From the NCBI GenBank assembly GCA_949130495.1, contig OX422213.1, positions 539,633,467 through 539,697,466 of the forward strand: 64,000 nt of DNA, given 5' to 3'. Of this stretch, positions 31,758 to 44,841 are shown in pieces. Source of the DNA: Sambucus nigra. Its lineage: Eukaryota; Streptophyta; Magnoliopsida; Dipsacales; Adoxaceae. The translations under genes were made by a program, and so were the position numbers. Each line of letters opens with the position of its first letter. The first letter of the stretch is position 1. Below the pieces are notes generated by a model. It made no database searches. It was not told the DNA's origin and worked only from the letters and a program-made list of their open reading frames with translations.

Positions 31758-31919
31758 CAATATAACATGTAAGTATTATATATAAAAATATATATTTATG
31801 TATATAATAAATTTAAGTAATATATGTTTTATTTATACTAATCATATACTATAATATTTTAATCTAAGATTAAAAAATAAAAAAAGGGATAAAATAAAAA
31901 TAAATATAAAATAAATGTA
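31736..31919. other. AT-rich spacer
   Basis: Almost pure A/T with TATATA runs. Nothing recognised. Confidence 0.4.
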
Positions 31920-32075
31920 TATATCTAGACACACTCGGATCGAGATCCGAAGACTCGTCGAATCCGAATTTAGATCCAATATTATATACCCGGTGAAGAC
32001 CCGAACCCGAACCCGATGAGGTCCCGATTAAACGGATTTATATCTCCTTAAACCCGACTCGGCTCCGCCCGTTGA
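31920..32075. repeat. Degenerate CCCGAACCCGA-type repeat, second copy
   Basis: ACTCGGATCGAGATCCGAAG at the left and GACCCGAACCCGAACCCGAT at the right, similar in style to 11590-11745. Probably a relic of a short DNA transposon. Ends cannot be fixed. Confidence 0.4.
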
Positions 32076-32356
32076 TAGACTTATCTCTCACAATCTTTTT
32101 TTGAATATCCCAAATTAAACAATAGTAAACTTATCTTGATCTTGACAATTGATTGGGTATCTTTCTAAAATTCTGTCAGTTTTAAATAGCTATTATTAAT
32201 TTGGGACGACCTTAATATGAATTATTCAAAATATAATATGTTAATTCTTTTTCATTTAGAATTGTATTTTCTATAAAAAGAACATGGTGTATTCTAATTG
32301 GTTTGAGTGTGTTATACAAAATTAGATGTTTTTTTTTTCTCAATTCTTAATATATA

Positions 32357-32480
32357 CTCCCTCCGTCACAAATTAAGGGTATATATTTTTTGCATAGATT
32401 AAGGATACATTCAATGAATAATTAGGATCAACACTTGTTCACTATGGTGGAATTTAATTCATTGATTATATTCAAAAGGA
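32357..32480. repeat. Stowaway-like MITE end, truncated
   Basis: CTCCCTCCGTCACAAATTAAGGG, preceded by TA, is the usual terminal sequence of Stowaway (Tc1/mariner) MITEs. No matching right end is found within several hundred bp. Confidence 0.45.
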
Positions 32481-32811
32481 AAAAAGGACTATTAATTGGT
32501 GGCAACACAAAATAAAATATTGAATTCGTAATTTGGAAAGGAAAAAGTACTAGTTTTTGTCATCATCCCAAGAAAATATTTATAAACAAATGGATCTTCT
32601 CCAAAATAAATATGAGTTCCTGGTGTTTAATATAAAATTTTATTCGTGATTACCAAATTGAGCCGGGATGCGTGTCAAGATGTCCCTTAAAGAATACTTG
32701 AAAAATCATTTTTTCGTAAAAAAAAGGGTAAATTCCTAGTGTTGTCCTTGATAGTTATCCTTCGCAAGGCGATATTGTTAGTTTAAAATTAACACTGGCG
32801 CTCCCAATATT

Positions 32812-32816
32812 TATCA
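32812..32816. repeat. 5-bp target duplication of copia element (left)
   Basis: TATCA directly precedes the 5' LTR. The same TATCA follows the 3' LTR at 56060-56064, 23 kb away. A 5-bp duplication is standard for Ty1/copia insertion. Confidence 0.75.
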
Positions 32817-33860
32817 TATTGGAAAATTGAACTTAAGTTGGAATTAAAAAGATGTCCAGAATTTTTTGGAAAAAATTTTGAGCAACTTTGCGCTCAAATT
32901 TAGGTGGGACCCACACTATGATAATTGTAGGATCATATACGAACGCGTTCTCCTCCGCAAGGAGATTAACGTAGTATAATCATATGTCCAATTTTAATAA
33001 GTTATTAATGATAAATATATCCCCAAAGTGACTGACAAAGCAATAAAAGTTAATGAATTGGGTATGTTTTAACTCTTGTCCCACATTGAAAGAGTAGTGG
33101 AAAGCTGATGAGTTAATAAAACCCCAATTATGGATTAAGGCTTGAATGCCTTGGGGTATCCCAACTCTTTGAAGGGCAGATGACCTACACTATGCATGTG
33201 TTGGGCTTGGGCCAAAAGCCCACATGTGCGCGGCGTCCGGTCGACCGGCTCGGCTTGGGCTTATAAAATTCTCCTACATTTTTTTACCGAATTAATTAAA
33301 CTTTCTGGGCTTTTATTAATTAATTACGGAATTAATTAACTGTTTGAGAGTTAATGCCAAAGGTCAACAAACAGTTAACAAATTAACTGTTTTTGACACT
33401 TAATTTCGATTTTGACTATTCCAACAGTCAACACAAAATCTATAAATACAAACCTTTCCCTCCTGTTTTATTTACTCAAAAAATAACCCTCCAGAAAAAT
33501 TCCGAAAATGTTCTTTCATCCAGAAAAATATTTTCTTCATTTCTGCATATCATATCACTGTTCTGGTTGAGTATTAACACAGATTTGTGTTCGTTGGGAT
33601 TAATTATTGGTGTGCTACACAATTAATTCAAAAAATCCGTTCTATCTTGTGAGACAATTATTCAATAACCTTTGAGCACGTTGGAGGGAATAAATTTGCC
33701 TTGAGAAAACTGTTCTTCAGGGCTCGGATTTATCTTTAATTCTGTTATTATTTCTGCAAATTCAAGTAAGTGTTAATTTCTGTAATTCCGTTTTATTTCT
33801 GTAATTATATTAATAGTTCATATTTCTGTAATTTGGTATTTATTAAACAGTAGACATAAC
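32817..33860 (+). repeat. Copia 5' LTR (1044 bp)
   Basis: Starts TATTGGAAAATTG (TGTTGAAAAATTG in the 3' LTR, so the usual TG has mutated) and ends AGACATAAC. Matching landmarks with the 3' LTR include GGAATTAAAAAGATGTCCAG, TTTAGGTGGGACCCACACTA, CCTCCGCAAGGAGATTAACG and AATTCAAGTAAGTGTTAATT. The block CCTCCGCAAGGAG is a small palindrome. No initiator-Met primer site is seen just after 33860. Confidence 0.85.
33441..33448 (+). promoter_or_regulatory. TATA box of copia 5' LTR
   Basis: TATAAATA, conserved in the 3' LTR at 55640-55647. Transcription would start about 30 bp downstream and define the R region. Confidence 0.6.
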
Positions 33861-34353
33861 AATCTTAAGGCAAATTTATTTTTGTTCTACTGTTTTGTAG
33901 TGTACATAAATTTTTATTTACAGAAATTTATTTGTTGAAAAATAAATTTGTTTTGATAGAAAAAATGAATTAAATTATTGCTTTATTGCAGAAATTAATA
34001 AAACAGTTTTGGTACAGAAATTAATTTCTATACTGTTTTTATATTCTGTTTTAGAAAATAAAATTTTATTTGTGATTTTTTGTTAAAATCTGTTTACGTA
34101 AAAAAAATTAATCTTAAAATTATAATTCTGTTTTGTACGGAATTCCTTTTATTATTAAAAATTAGTGTGACAAATATTTTATTTAGTATAAACTTCTGTT
34201 TATATTATAGTTTAATTCTGAATATTTTTTGGAATCCACTTATTGTGAATTATATTTGGAGGAAATTGGTGCACAGAATTCTGTATTCTGTTTTGATTAA
34301 TTCATTTATATATGAATATTATCATTAATAAAAATTTTATTTTTATAACAGAA
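33861..34353. other. Copia leader between LTR and gag
   Basis: T-rich untranslated leader with many short TTCTGTTTTA-like words. No gene. Confidence 0.5.
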
Positions 34354-37300
34354 ATGGAATTACAAAGTACGAACACTACTCCTACTAAAGGGACTGTCAC
34401 CAACACAAATGTGACTACACCCGTATCTATGCCACACGGGGAGAAATCGAAAAAGTTCATTGGGGATGGCTTCAAACGTTGGCAAGGATAAATGTACTTT
34501 TATCTCACTACTTGCCAACTGGGTAGGTTTGTATATGAAGATTGACCTTCTGTTCAAGAGGGAGATGACTCTGAAAAGGTTGTTGCTGTTAATGCTTGGA
34601 TGCACTCGGACTACCTATGCCGGAATTATATTTTGGCCTACTTGGACAAGACATTGTACCATGTCTACTGCACGATCAAGACATCCAAGGAATTGTGGAA
34701 TTCTTTGGAAAAGAAGTACAAAACTGAAGATGCTGGGATGAAGAAATTTATCGTCGGGCATTTTCTGGACTTCAAAATGGTTGATTCTAAATCAGTGATC
34801 TCGCAAGTACGAGAACTCCAAGTGATCCTCCGCGACATTCATGCTGAAGGAATGTCACTTAGTGAAACTTTTCAAGTTGCTGCAATTGTTGAAAAATTGC
34901 CACCATCTTGGACTTTATTCAAAAACTATCTCAAGCATAAGCGAAAGGAGATGAATGTGGAGGAGTTAGTGGTCAGGCTGAGAATTGAAGAAGATAACTG
35001 TGAGTCTCAAAAGAAAAGTGGGAAGAATCCAATGGAAATGAAGGTCCATGTTGTTAAAGGTCCTAAGAAGAACAAACGAAAGTATGATGGGGAAGGCACT
35101 TCCAAACAGAACAAGAAAAAGTTCAAAGGCAAATGCTACAACTGTCATAAACCTGCACACCTCTCAAGCGAGTGTAGTAAGACTAAGAAGCAAAATCGAA
35201 ACAATCCTCAATCAAATATAACTGAGGGTGAGAATATCTCCAATGACTTGGCGGATATGAATCTTTTTGTCGTGGTCTCTGAATGTAACTTGGCTGGAAA
35301 TCCCAAGGAATGGTGGGTGGACACTGGAGCCACACGACACATTTGTGCAAACAAATGGATGTTCTCCACCTATAAGCCTTTGAAAAATGAGGAGAACCTC
35401 TTTATGGAAAATTCTTCCAATTCTAAGGTGGTGGGACAAGGAAAGATAGCTCTAAAAATGACTTCTAGAAAGGAACTTACTCTCAACAATGTTCTTCACG
35501 TGCCTAATATCCGAAAGAATCTAATTTCTGGATCTCTCCTGACTAAAAATGGTTTCAATCTTGTGTTTGTGTCTGATCGCTTTGTATTGTCAAAGAATGA
35601 CATGTATGTAGGAAATGGCTACCTAAATGAGGGGCTTTTTAAAATCAATGTTCTTACTGTAACCCCAAAAACATGTGTTTCAATGAATGAAATTGCTAGT
35701 TCTTCTTACTTGATTGAGTCATCTAATATTTGGAATGCTAGAATAGGACATGTTAATTTTGATACATTAATTTTGATACATTCCGTAGATTAATTAACTT
35801 GGAATTTTAGCTAAAATTTAATATTGATAAAAATCATAAATGTAAAATTTGTGTGGAATCTAAATTAGCTAGATTACCTTTCCATTCTATTGAAAGGATA
35901 ACTGAACCTTTAGATATAATTCACACCGATATTGGTGATTTAAAATTTGTTCAAACTAGAGGTGGGAAAAAGTATTTTATTACTTTTATTGACGATTGCA
36001 CAAAATATTGCTATGTATATTTGTTACATAGTAAAGATGGGGCTATTAATGCATTTAAACAATATAAGAATGAAGTTGAGAATCAATTAAGCAAAACGAT
36101 AAAGGCTATTATGAGTGATAGAGGAGGTGAATATGAATATCCATTTGAGGAATTTTATTCTGAAAATGGAATTATTCATCAAACAATCGCTCCTTATTCT
36201 CCTCAATCGAACGGTGTTGCTGAACGCAAAAATCGTACTTTGAAAGAGATGATGAACCCAATGTTATTAAGTTCAGGAGCTCCACAAAATTTGTGGGGGG
36301 GAAGCCTTACTTTCTGCTAATTACATTCTCAATAAAGTACCTCACAAGAAGACTCACAAGACACTTTATGAATTATGGAAAGTTCAAAGACCTTCCTATA
36401 AATATTTACGAGTGTGGGGGTGCTTAGCCAAAGTGATGGTTCCTAAACCTAAAAAGGTAAGAATAGGGGCAAAAACCGTGCATTGTGTATTCATCGGTTA
36501 TGCTACTAATAGCAGTGCATATCGATTTCTAGTTTGTAAATCTGAGATTTTGGATATTCATGTAAATATGATTATTGAATCGAGGGACGCTTCATTTTTT
36601 TAAAATGAATTCCCGTATAACATGACCCGAGAATCTGGTCCTTTTAAAAGGACAAATCAACTACTACAAGTGGTACTCATCAACCTATTGAACCAATAAA
36701 GGATGAACCAAGACGTAGTAAAAGAGCAAAAACCTCGACTTCTTTCGGTCCGAAGTTTCTAACATATTTGCTAGAAAATGAACCTCAATCGTATAAAGAA
36801 GCCATATCCTTACCCGATGCTTCCAATTGGAAAGAACCAATTAATAGTGAAATTGAATCCATATTACAAAATCATACATGGGAACTAGTGGATCTTCCAC
36901 CAGGTTCAAAACCATTAGGTTATAAATGGATCTTCAAAAAGAAGTTGAAGGCCGATGGATCAATTGATAAATATTACTAAAGGTTATAGGCAAAAGGAAG
37001 GGTTGGATTACTTCGACACATATTCACCAGTAACAAGAATAACGTCCATTCAAATGTTAATAGCAATAGCGTTATTAATGGACTTGAAATACATCAAATG
37101 GATGTAAAAACCGCATTCTTCAACGGTGAACTAGACGAAGAAATTTATATGGAGCAACCTGAAGGGTTCAAGGCTCCTGAACAAGAAGGAAAAGTATGTA
37201 AGCTTGTTAAATCACAATATGGATTAAAATAAGCACCTAAGGAATGGCATTAAAAATTTGATAATGCAATGTTATCAAATGGTTTCAAAATTAATGAATG

Positions 37301-38308
37301 CAATAAATGTGTTTACTTTAAATACATTCAAAATGGATATGTCATTGTATGCCTCTATGTTGATGATATGCTTATCATGGGTAGTAACTTGGAAATTGTC
37401 AAAATTACAAAACAAATGTTGAGTAATATATTTAACATGAAAGATTTGGGAATCGCCGATGTTATATTAGGAATTAAAGTTTCTAGAACATCGGATGGAC
37501 TTATATTATCTCAATCTGATAACATAGAGAAAGTACTTAAAAAATTCAAGAAGTATGATATTAGTCCTACCAAGACACCTGTAGATGTAAATTTACATCT
37601 AGCAAGAAATAATGGTGAAAGCATATCTCAACTAAAATATTCTCGTATTATCGGCAGTTTAATGTATATCCTGAACTGTACGCGATCGGACATAGCATAC
37701 TCAATAAGTAAGCTAAGTCGATTTACGAGTAATTTAGGAAGAGATCACTGGAAAGCAATATTGAGAGTTTTGAATTATTTAAAATATACTCAAAACTATG
37801 AACTGCACTACTCAAATATCCAGCTGTTCTTGAATGACATTGCGATGCAAATTAGATATCCGATACAAAAGACTCTAAGTCTACGAATGGGTATGTGTTT
37901 ACCCTTGGAGGTGCAGCCGTATCTTGGAAATCCTCAAAACAAACGTGCATTGTTAGATCGACAATGGAATCTGAATTCATTGCACTAGACAAAGCTGGAG
38001 AAGAAGCTGAATGACTTCAAAATTTCTTAAAGGATGTTCCAAATCGGTCTAAATCTGTGCCCGCAATATGTATACATTGCGATAGCCAATCAACGATTGG
38101 AAGGGCATAAAATCACATGTATAACGGAAAGTCACGACATATTCGTCATCGACACAATACCGTTAGACAACTTCTCTCAAATGAAATTATCTTAATTGAC
38201 TATGTAAAGTCAAAAGATAATATATCGGATCCACTAACGAAAGGTTTAAACCGAGAGCAAGTTGAAAGATCATCGAGAGGAATGGGTCTAAAGCCTATAA
38301 ATAAATAA
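34354..38308 (+). pseudogene. Copia gag-pol polyprotein, multiply broken
   Basis: Domains run in copia order, gag-protease-integrase-RT-RNase H. Gag starts at 34354 (MELQSTNTTPTKG) with premature stops at 34489 and 34543. A zinc knuckle (CYNCHKPAHLSSEC, 35134-35175) has Ala where Gly is usual. The protease site is WWVDTGATRHIC (near 35320). A pre-integrase block (NIWNARIGHVN) is cut by a 14-bp duplication at 35755-35782. The integrase core spans about 35900-36290 ([22 protein letters not shown]). A seven-G run at 36295-36301 is one base too long and shifts the frame. RT follows at 36768-37700 with YVDD at 37356-37367 and stops near 36978. RNase H parts continue to DPLTKGLNREQVE and a stop at 38306. 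The frame is open for long stretches, so decay is moderate. Confidence 0.9.
35755..35782 (+). repeat. 14-bp tandem duplication breaking copia pol
   Basis: AATTTTGATACATT occurs twice without a gap (35755-35768, 35769-35782). The 14-bp insertion shifts the frame at the junction of pre-integrase and integrase. Confidence 0.95.
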
Positions 38309-38900
38309 GAATCAATATAGTGGCAACCCAACGTAGCTGACTGGAGATCCCAAGATCTAGGTTCAATGGGCAAACCGAACTACATTGTATTTAGTAAGCA
38401 CTGGAGGAGATTTAATCATATCCATTCCAAAGATGAGACAGTGTATATCTGCCGCGAAATTAGGATAAGTTATGCTTTTAATGACATCCATATCTTAGTA
38501 TGTCTAAGTGGGGTATTGCAGGATACTCTTTATGGAAGTCACCTACGTGAGTAAGAAGAGGACCACTTCTATGAGAATAATGAAAGGCATATTCTCTAAA
38601 ATACTCACGGAACCAAGTGGTGTTCATGGCCAAAATGAACACAAACGTGAGAACCAACTGTGTTGAAGAATTGTTGTGTGAATACTGTTGTTTAGGTTTA
38701 CAAAAACGGTTGACGGTTCAAAGACGTGAAGTCTACTGATTAGCCTAGTAAATCTGATAGTATATCACTAAGGAAAGTTCAAGGCCACTAGGCTACTTCT
38801 CCCAATAAAATAAGTCTTCAGTTTACTCAACCTATGTCTGCATCTGCATTAGCATCTGATTCTGTCTTATTTATAGCGATACATCATTCATGTGGGGGAT
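38309..38900 (+). other. Copia 3' untranslated region and polypurine tract
   Basis: No coding content. It ends in TCATGTGGGGGAT (38888-38900), the purine-rich primer for plus-strand synthesis, just before the 3' LTR start TGTTGAAAAATT. Confidence 0.7.
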
Positions 38901-39104
38901 TGTTGAAAAATTGGATTTAAGCTGGAATTAAAAAGATGTCCAGAATTTTTTGGACCGAATTTTGAGCAACTTTGAGCTCAAATTTAGGTGGGACCCACAC
39001 TACGATAATTGTGGGACCATATACGAACGCGTTTTCCTCCGCAAGGAGATTAACGTAGTATACTCATATGTCCAATTTCAATAAGTTATGAATGATAAAT
39101 ATGT
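38901..39104 (+). repeat. Copia 3' LTR, left part
   Basis: Aligns to 32817-33022 of the 5' LTR with about a dozen differences and stops where gypsy LTR sequence begins (TGTGACACCCC at 39105). It keeps the canonical TG start. Confidence 0.9.
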
Positions 39105-40104
39105 TGTGACACCCCGCCTAATTAAATACCGGGCGATCACTCCTTTATTAAATTAAATCAAGGTAAACAGTTGGTTCATTCTCAGCATCACTGTCGATAA
39201 AAATAAATTTTCCAATTTAACACCCTAATTAATTAAGCTAAGTGTCAAAACCATTTTCATACATACTTTACAAATTTTATTTAAAGAAAATCATTTCTTT
39301 TATTAACAACATTCAATAAGTATGAATCACACCACATTAAATATCTGCAACCTAGTCCAATTAATTTAAAACATTCGTCAATCGAATGTCAACATGCGAA
39401 ATATAAAGTAACACAATCAAACTGAATAAAACCCATAGTAACAATACTGGAAATAACTGAAATACAAATGTCCAATAACAACGAAATAATGGAAAGAACT
39501 ACACATTCTCAACTAAATGAAAGTACTAAGAGTGGATCCGAATGGACGAAGTCGTCTAATCAAGAGACCTGCAACTCCCACCTAAGCTGCAGTGCGTTCC
39601 TTCTAAGAGATCCTAAGCAAGACGCCCCTGTGGCTGGGCACCTGTAATACATACATATATATATACAAGAGAGAGAGAGAGAGAGAGAGAGAAACGGGTC
39701 AGAGCCCGAAAGTGTGTTTGATTTAAAATAAGTTTAGCAAGTATTTAAATTGATACAGGCCAATGAAACAACATATTAGAGCGACACTCTCTTGAGGAAT
39801 TCTCACCTCTCTTCTAATGTGCACGCCTATCGTACTAACCTTCCCAACGGTTTATCTTATCATTGTATCATACTAACCTTCCCAAAAATTTTGCTTATCT
39901 TACTTACTCATAGAATTTCAAAATCGAACAATATCATTGTTTAAAAAGAATACTTCCAATTAGCAACACCACTCTCGTTTTAGCTTTATTAATTTATAAA
40001 GTTTCCCAGTGTCTTATTATACTTTCACAAAACAAGTATTTACTATTTGAGTCATCAACCATGTCCTACTTATCAATTCACAGTAGGTAGTTCCAAATCT
40101 CATA

Positions 40105-40109
<5 letters not shown>

Positions 40110-40179
<70 letters not shown>
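40110..40179. repeat. (AT)35 microsatellite in gypsy LTR a
   Basis: About 70 bp of AT dinucleotides. It is not present at the matching place in LTRs b and c. Confidence 0.95.
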
Positions 40180-40183
<4 letters not shown>

Positions 40184-41000
40184 TACTCGTATAATATATA
40201 TATTATAACAGCACCCCAAATAAATTATGGTGCGGGCATACTCTACTATCCAAAACCCCATATCACTCATATTAAGGGGAATACAATCGGAATCACTCTC
40301 GAATTGTATTAACATATACACAAACAAAATTGAGGCGAAGAATAGATTCCAAGTCTTTAAGAGGATGGCACATGCCTGCGTCTCTTAGGACCGTCTGAAC
40401 TATCACGTCGATAGCCTGTACCAAGGACATCTATCTTCTAGGGTACAAGTCAATATCTCCCATAAAGGTCCCATCGAGATAAGACTGTCCCAGCGCGGTA
40501 ACCTCAGGGATAGCAAGTAGCGTGGGCATGATTTTCACATGTATATAATATATGTACACACAATCATATAAATATACCACTTTTATCATATTAATGTAGG
40601 TTCCTCTCGTCACCCATAATTACAATATTTATCCTTAATTTCACATTATTAGTATTACGTATAAGGTTTCATCTCTAACCTTAACTCGAAGGGTTTTCTC
40701 ACTTATTACGTGACACTTATGGACTTTATCCTTCCAAGTAGAAAATTCAGTAGGTACAACTCTATTCACTATCGTAGCTATTCGCCGTAATCTCTCACTT
40801 GAAATATGTAGTTTCATCGTTCATTATATAATTACTCCAAAAGTAAACTTCTCGTCTTATAATAAAGTTCCCAACACTTATTCATATGTCCTACTGGTCT
40901 TTCCTATCTCCCAAAATATTTTATTAAGAATACCCAAGAATTATTTCACGATAAATTTAGTTTAATTAATTAAACAAAGGAAATAGGAGTCTATCAGGAG

Positions 41001-41080
41001 GGTTCGATCGATCGAGGTCTGGGACTCGATCGATCTAACCTTCGATCGATCGAAGCTCTATGCTCAATCGATCGATCAAG
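41001..41080. repeat. TCGATCGATCGA palindrome cluster in LTR a
   Basis: Four close copies of (T)CGATCGATCGA-type palindromes. They lie at about the same place in the LTR where b and c carry CGTTCGAACGA palindromes (46458-46675 and 54205-54470). Confidence 0.85.
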
Positions 41081-42021
41081 CAGGTGTTTTGATTTCTGGA
41101 GAATTGCAGTTACGGGTTCTACCAATTTTCTTCATCCAAATACATGTTTTCCAACCCCAAACGTCCCAAGAATTCTACTACTAACATTATAACAATATAC
41201 CAGACGTTTCTAACGCAAGGCATGTACATATTCATCATTTAAACATGGTCTTTCCACCCAAAATTACATCTAATTATCAAGAACCCTAGAATTTTCTTAA
41301 ACAGTTTTCTAACAATTCTTTCTCCATAATTTATTTCTTATAATCATCAAAATTTCGTGGTTAATTTCCTCTACAAGGCAAGGGTTTCCAGAATCATCAT
41401 ATCAACCAATACTACATGGATTTTCCTATCACAAATTGGGTTTTCTTCCACATAATTCATCCCTAATCATTCCTAAACAAATATGGAGATTGCACCAACG
41501 AAAATAGAAAGATAAACACTTGCCTGGGATTTCCGACATTCTGATTTGCAGAAGTTTTTGGTGTGGTTGCGTAGCCCGTTGCGCGATCTACGTGGTGGTG
41601 GTGGTTGTGGTGCAAACGGATGACTTTTGGGGCCTTGGATTGCCTTGGAGCTTTCTTCTTCCCTCTCCTATGGTCGTCACTTGTGTTTAGAGTTTCTAAA
41701 CCTAGATGACAATCCAGATATCTGATATAACCCTTGGTATTTTCGTGGGTTTAATTACCCAAAAAGGTAAAATGACCAAAATGCCCTTCCGGGTTACTAA
41801 TTAGGCCTAAAAACGCTCCGAGACCCAAACTACACCCCCGGGTACACTTTTCTGACTGTCTCGACCCTTCCGGACGCGCTGGCGCACTCAAAACGACCAT
41901 ACAGGAAACTTATAAAATATTCACTTTCTATTTATCAAAATTTAGTCCCGACGCGACACGGGCACGTTCCGACTTAAATTTCGGAAATTGTCATTTAACT
42001 CACTCATGACATTCAATATAA

Positions 42022-43384
42022 CCAACTGACAGGCATCACTCCAGCTGAATGGCACACCCTTACGAGTCAGATGTGTCAAAGGACCTGCAATCTTCGAGAA
42101 TCCCCGAATGAACCTCCTGTAGTATCCTGCTAGGCCCAAGAAACTACGAATCTCCGTTGGTGTCGTGGGTTGTCCCCACTCCCTCACCGCGGATACTTTC
42201 CCCGGATCAACAGATATCCCCCGGTCAGAAATAATATATCCCAAAAACTGGACCTCCTTCAGCTAAAACCCGCATTTCTCATATTTTTCATACAACTCGT
42301 TCTGACGTAGTGTCTGCAAAACTTGCCTCAAATGCTTGGCGTGCTCCTCCTCTGTCTGGGAGTAAACCAGAATATCATCGATGAAGACAATGACAAACTG
42401 ATCTAGGAAATCCCTGAACACTCTATTCATCAAGTCCATAAACACTGCTGGAGCGTTGGTCAAACCAAAAGGCATAACCCGAAACTCGTAAGAACCATAT
42501 CTCGATAAGAACGCAGTCTTCGAGACATCCTCCTCCCTGATACGTAACTGATGGTATCCCGATCTCAAATCAATCTTTGAGAAGAAAGAAGCTCCTCTTA
42601 ACTGGTCGAATAAGTCATCGATTCGAGGCAACGGATACTTATTCCGTATCGTGACCTTATTCAACTCTCGGTAGTCCACACACAATCTCAATGAACCATC
42701 TCTCTTCTTCATGAACAACAAAGGGGCACCCCATAGCGAAGTACTCCTCCGTATAAACCCCTGACCCAACAACTGTTCAATCTGATCCCGTAACTCCCTC
42801 ATCTCAGATGGAGCCATACGGTACGGTGCGCGTGCTATAGGTCTCGTACCTGGTAATAAGTCTATAACAAAGTCTATCTCTCGACTGGGGGGTAGGCCTG
42901 GTATCTCCTGAAACACATCAGAATACTCCCTGACAACTGGGATCGAATCTAAAGGAATCACAACCTCCTTAGAGGTATCCTCCTCTAGGTAATACAAATG
43001 AGCGGTCGAGCCTCCCTCTGGGCGAGGCATCGCCACTACAAACATCTCTTGCCCCGGAATGGCAAAAACAATGCTCCCACCGAAGCAATCAATCATGGCT
43101 CTATAATCAGCGAGCCAATCCATACCGATAATCACATCGTGAACATGCATATCTAATACCAACATATCTGCAGGTAATACCAGACTACCAATCTCTACCC
43201 CTACTCCCCGGCATATAAAGAAAATAAGTGACCCACTCCCTAATGGTGAGTCTACACACGTCACCGTGCTCTCTGCTGTGGCTAACAACCCTAAGGCTTT
43301 CGCAAAATGTGTTGCTATAAAACAATGTGTTGCCCCTGTATCAAACAAAACCCGACCCATAGTACCATGGATAGAAAACGTACC
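42022..43384 (-). pseudogene. Gypsy element 1 protease-RT fragment
   Basis: On the minus strand, protease begins near 43360 ([20 protein letters not shown]). It is followed by the RT core with [31 protein letters not shown] and [13 protein letters not shown], down to EKYEKCGF and a TAG at 42263-42265. After this stop the frame continues [32 protein letters not shown] and [10 protein letters not shown] near 42030. There it is fused to LTR a sequence. RNase H and integrase are absent. It is collinear with element 2 at an offset of 7747 bp. Confidence 0.9.
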
Positions 43385-44658
43385 CTCAATAGCGGGTGGT
43401 GCCTGCGGAGTTGCTGCCTATAGACACGTCCATATTGTAACTGTCCCTGCTGCACAGGAACTGTTGGAATGGCTGGAAGAGCTGGCACCTGGGCTGGAGC
43501 TGGGAGGGCTGGCGGAAAAAGTGGCCTTTGCGGCTCATGTCGAGCACCCTGCTGCTGCTGCGGGGCCCTGCCCCTATCAGGACAGTCCTGGCGTTTATGG
43601 CCAGTCTTGCCACAAATAAAACACTTCCCTGAGAAGTTCCCCCCTCTCTATCCCTGCTGCCCCCGGCCCTGGTGGCCGTTACCATTCCTCCACTGGCCCT
43701 GCTGAAACTGATGTTGACCATTCTGACCCTGCTGGTTCTGATGGCCGTTCGGACCCTGATGGCCCTGCCGGAAACCTCCCTGTCCGTGCCTGAATTTTCC
43801 TGACCTGAACCTCTTGTGATCCCCCTGCTGGGTACCCTGATCACCCTGCCTCTGCCCCTGAACAGATTGTGCCCCACTGGCACCATTTCCTCCAGTCCTG
43901 CCCTGATGGCTAGACTCTCCCGATCGTTTGCCCTCAGCCATGTGAAAGCGACGATCCTGGCAATGGAGCAATGCAGCGTTAACCACATCAGAATAAGTGG
44001 CTAACGAGAGGTTCCCTAACAAGTGCTGACGAATCCTCCATGTCAACCCGTCCGTGAATTTCTGTATCTTTTTCTCCTCTGTCGGTATCTCATCCGGAAC
44101 AATGTTCAGAAGATCAGTAAATTCGGCCTCATACTCGGCCACAGTCTTACCCTCTTGCTTGAGGCTCATCAACTTTCTTCTCATCTCCGTGTGAACAGCT
44201 GACGGAAAGTACTTGCGGTCAAACCGCACCCAAAACTCCTGAATAGTGAGAGCATCCCTCTCCTCTACGGTGGTAATAGACTCCCACCACTGCAGTGCAG
44301 ATCCCACTAGCTTAAAAGTAGCTAGTATCTGCTTCTGGACATCTGTGCACTCATACATCCTCAAGTGCCGCTGTATATCCTTCCTCCACTGACTCGAAAC
44401 TACCACATCGGAGCTACCTGCAAACTCCGGAGGGTGTGCTTTCTGAAAAGCATCACGTACACGTTCCCAAGCAGACGGGAATGCATGATCCTGAACTGGC
44501 GCCTGAGGTGGTTCCTGCTGAACTACAGCTAGTGCGGCATTTACCGCTTGAGCCACAATGGCTGCAACCTCGACGGCATTCATCGTTCCATGAGCTGGTG
44601 CGGGCTGTGGTTCTGGCGTCGCGTCCCTGGGAACCCTTCGTGCACGTCGTGGAGGCAT
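43385..44658 (-). pseudogene. Gypsy element 1 gag
   Basis: ATG at 44658 (MPPRRARRVPRDATPEPQPA) opens 336 codons. The gag core has LVGSALQWWESITTVEERDA, FWVRFDRKYFPSAVHTEMRR and VAEYEAEFTDLLNIVP. A Gln/Gly-rich spacer follows, ending in TAG at 43648-43650. Past this stop a zinc knuckle CFICGKTGHKRQDC (near 43583-43626) is intact. The reading frame then changes before protease, near 43418, where a TAG stands in the protease frame. The protein would form the virus-like particle of a Del/Tekay-type chromovirus. The gag stop and the frame change are shared with element 2. Confidence 0.85.
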
Positions 44659-44827
44659 CTGAAATAAGAATTAAGTTTATAAGTTCGCAGTTATTAACTT
44701 AAAATAGCTGAAGAACGTAGCATACACACAAGAATACAACAGTCCAAAAATATAGGGCTCTACATCAAAGAAAGCTCAGCGGAAACATAATAAGCCGTTC
44801 AGATCCTAAAGGACACTAGAACCTGAT

Positions 44828-44839
44828 GCTCTGATACCA
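44828..44839 (-). other. Primer-binding site, gypsy element 1
   Basis: TGGTATCAGAGC on the minus strand, two bases inside LTR b. It is complementary to the 3' end of plant initiator methionine tRNA, which primes reverse transcription. Confidence 0.9.
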
Positions 44840-44841
44840 CC

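Larger units (their letters stand above)
39105..42021 (-). repeat. Gypsy LTR a (diverged subfamily, truncated)
   Basis: Begins TGTGACACCCCGCCTAATTA like LTRs b and c (minus-strand 3' end) and keeps the same landmarks in order: TAAATACCGGG, GGCTGGGCACCT, GGGTCAGAGCCCGAAAGTG, ATTCTCACCTCT, CCCTTCCGGACGCG and GGCGCACTCAAA. Overall it is clearly more diverged than b and c are from each other. The other end is lost: after ATTCAATATA at about 42020 it joins pol sequence directly, without the GGGGTATTACA end. Confidence 0.8.

Noticed and set aside
40100..40327. Tyr/Ile-repeat protein on the minus strand
   Set aside because: Translation of the (AT)35 microsatellite.
43266..43619. Plus-strand frames opposite gypsy gag and protease (also 51013-51540)
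   Set aside because: They are antisense shadows of the gypsy coding strand; duplication of the element duplicates them.
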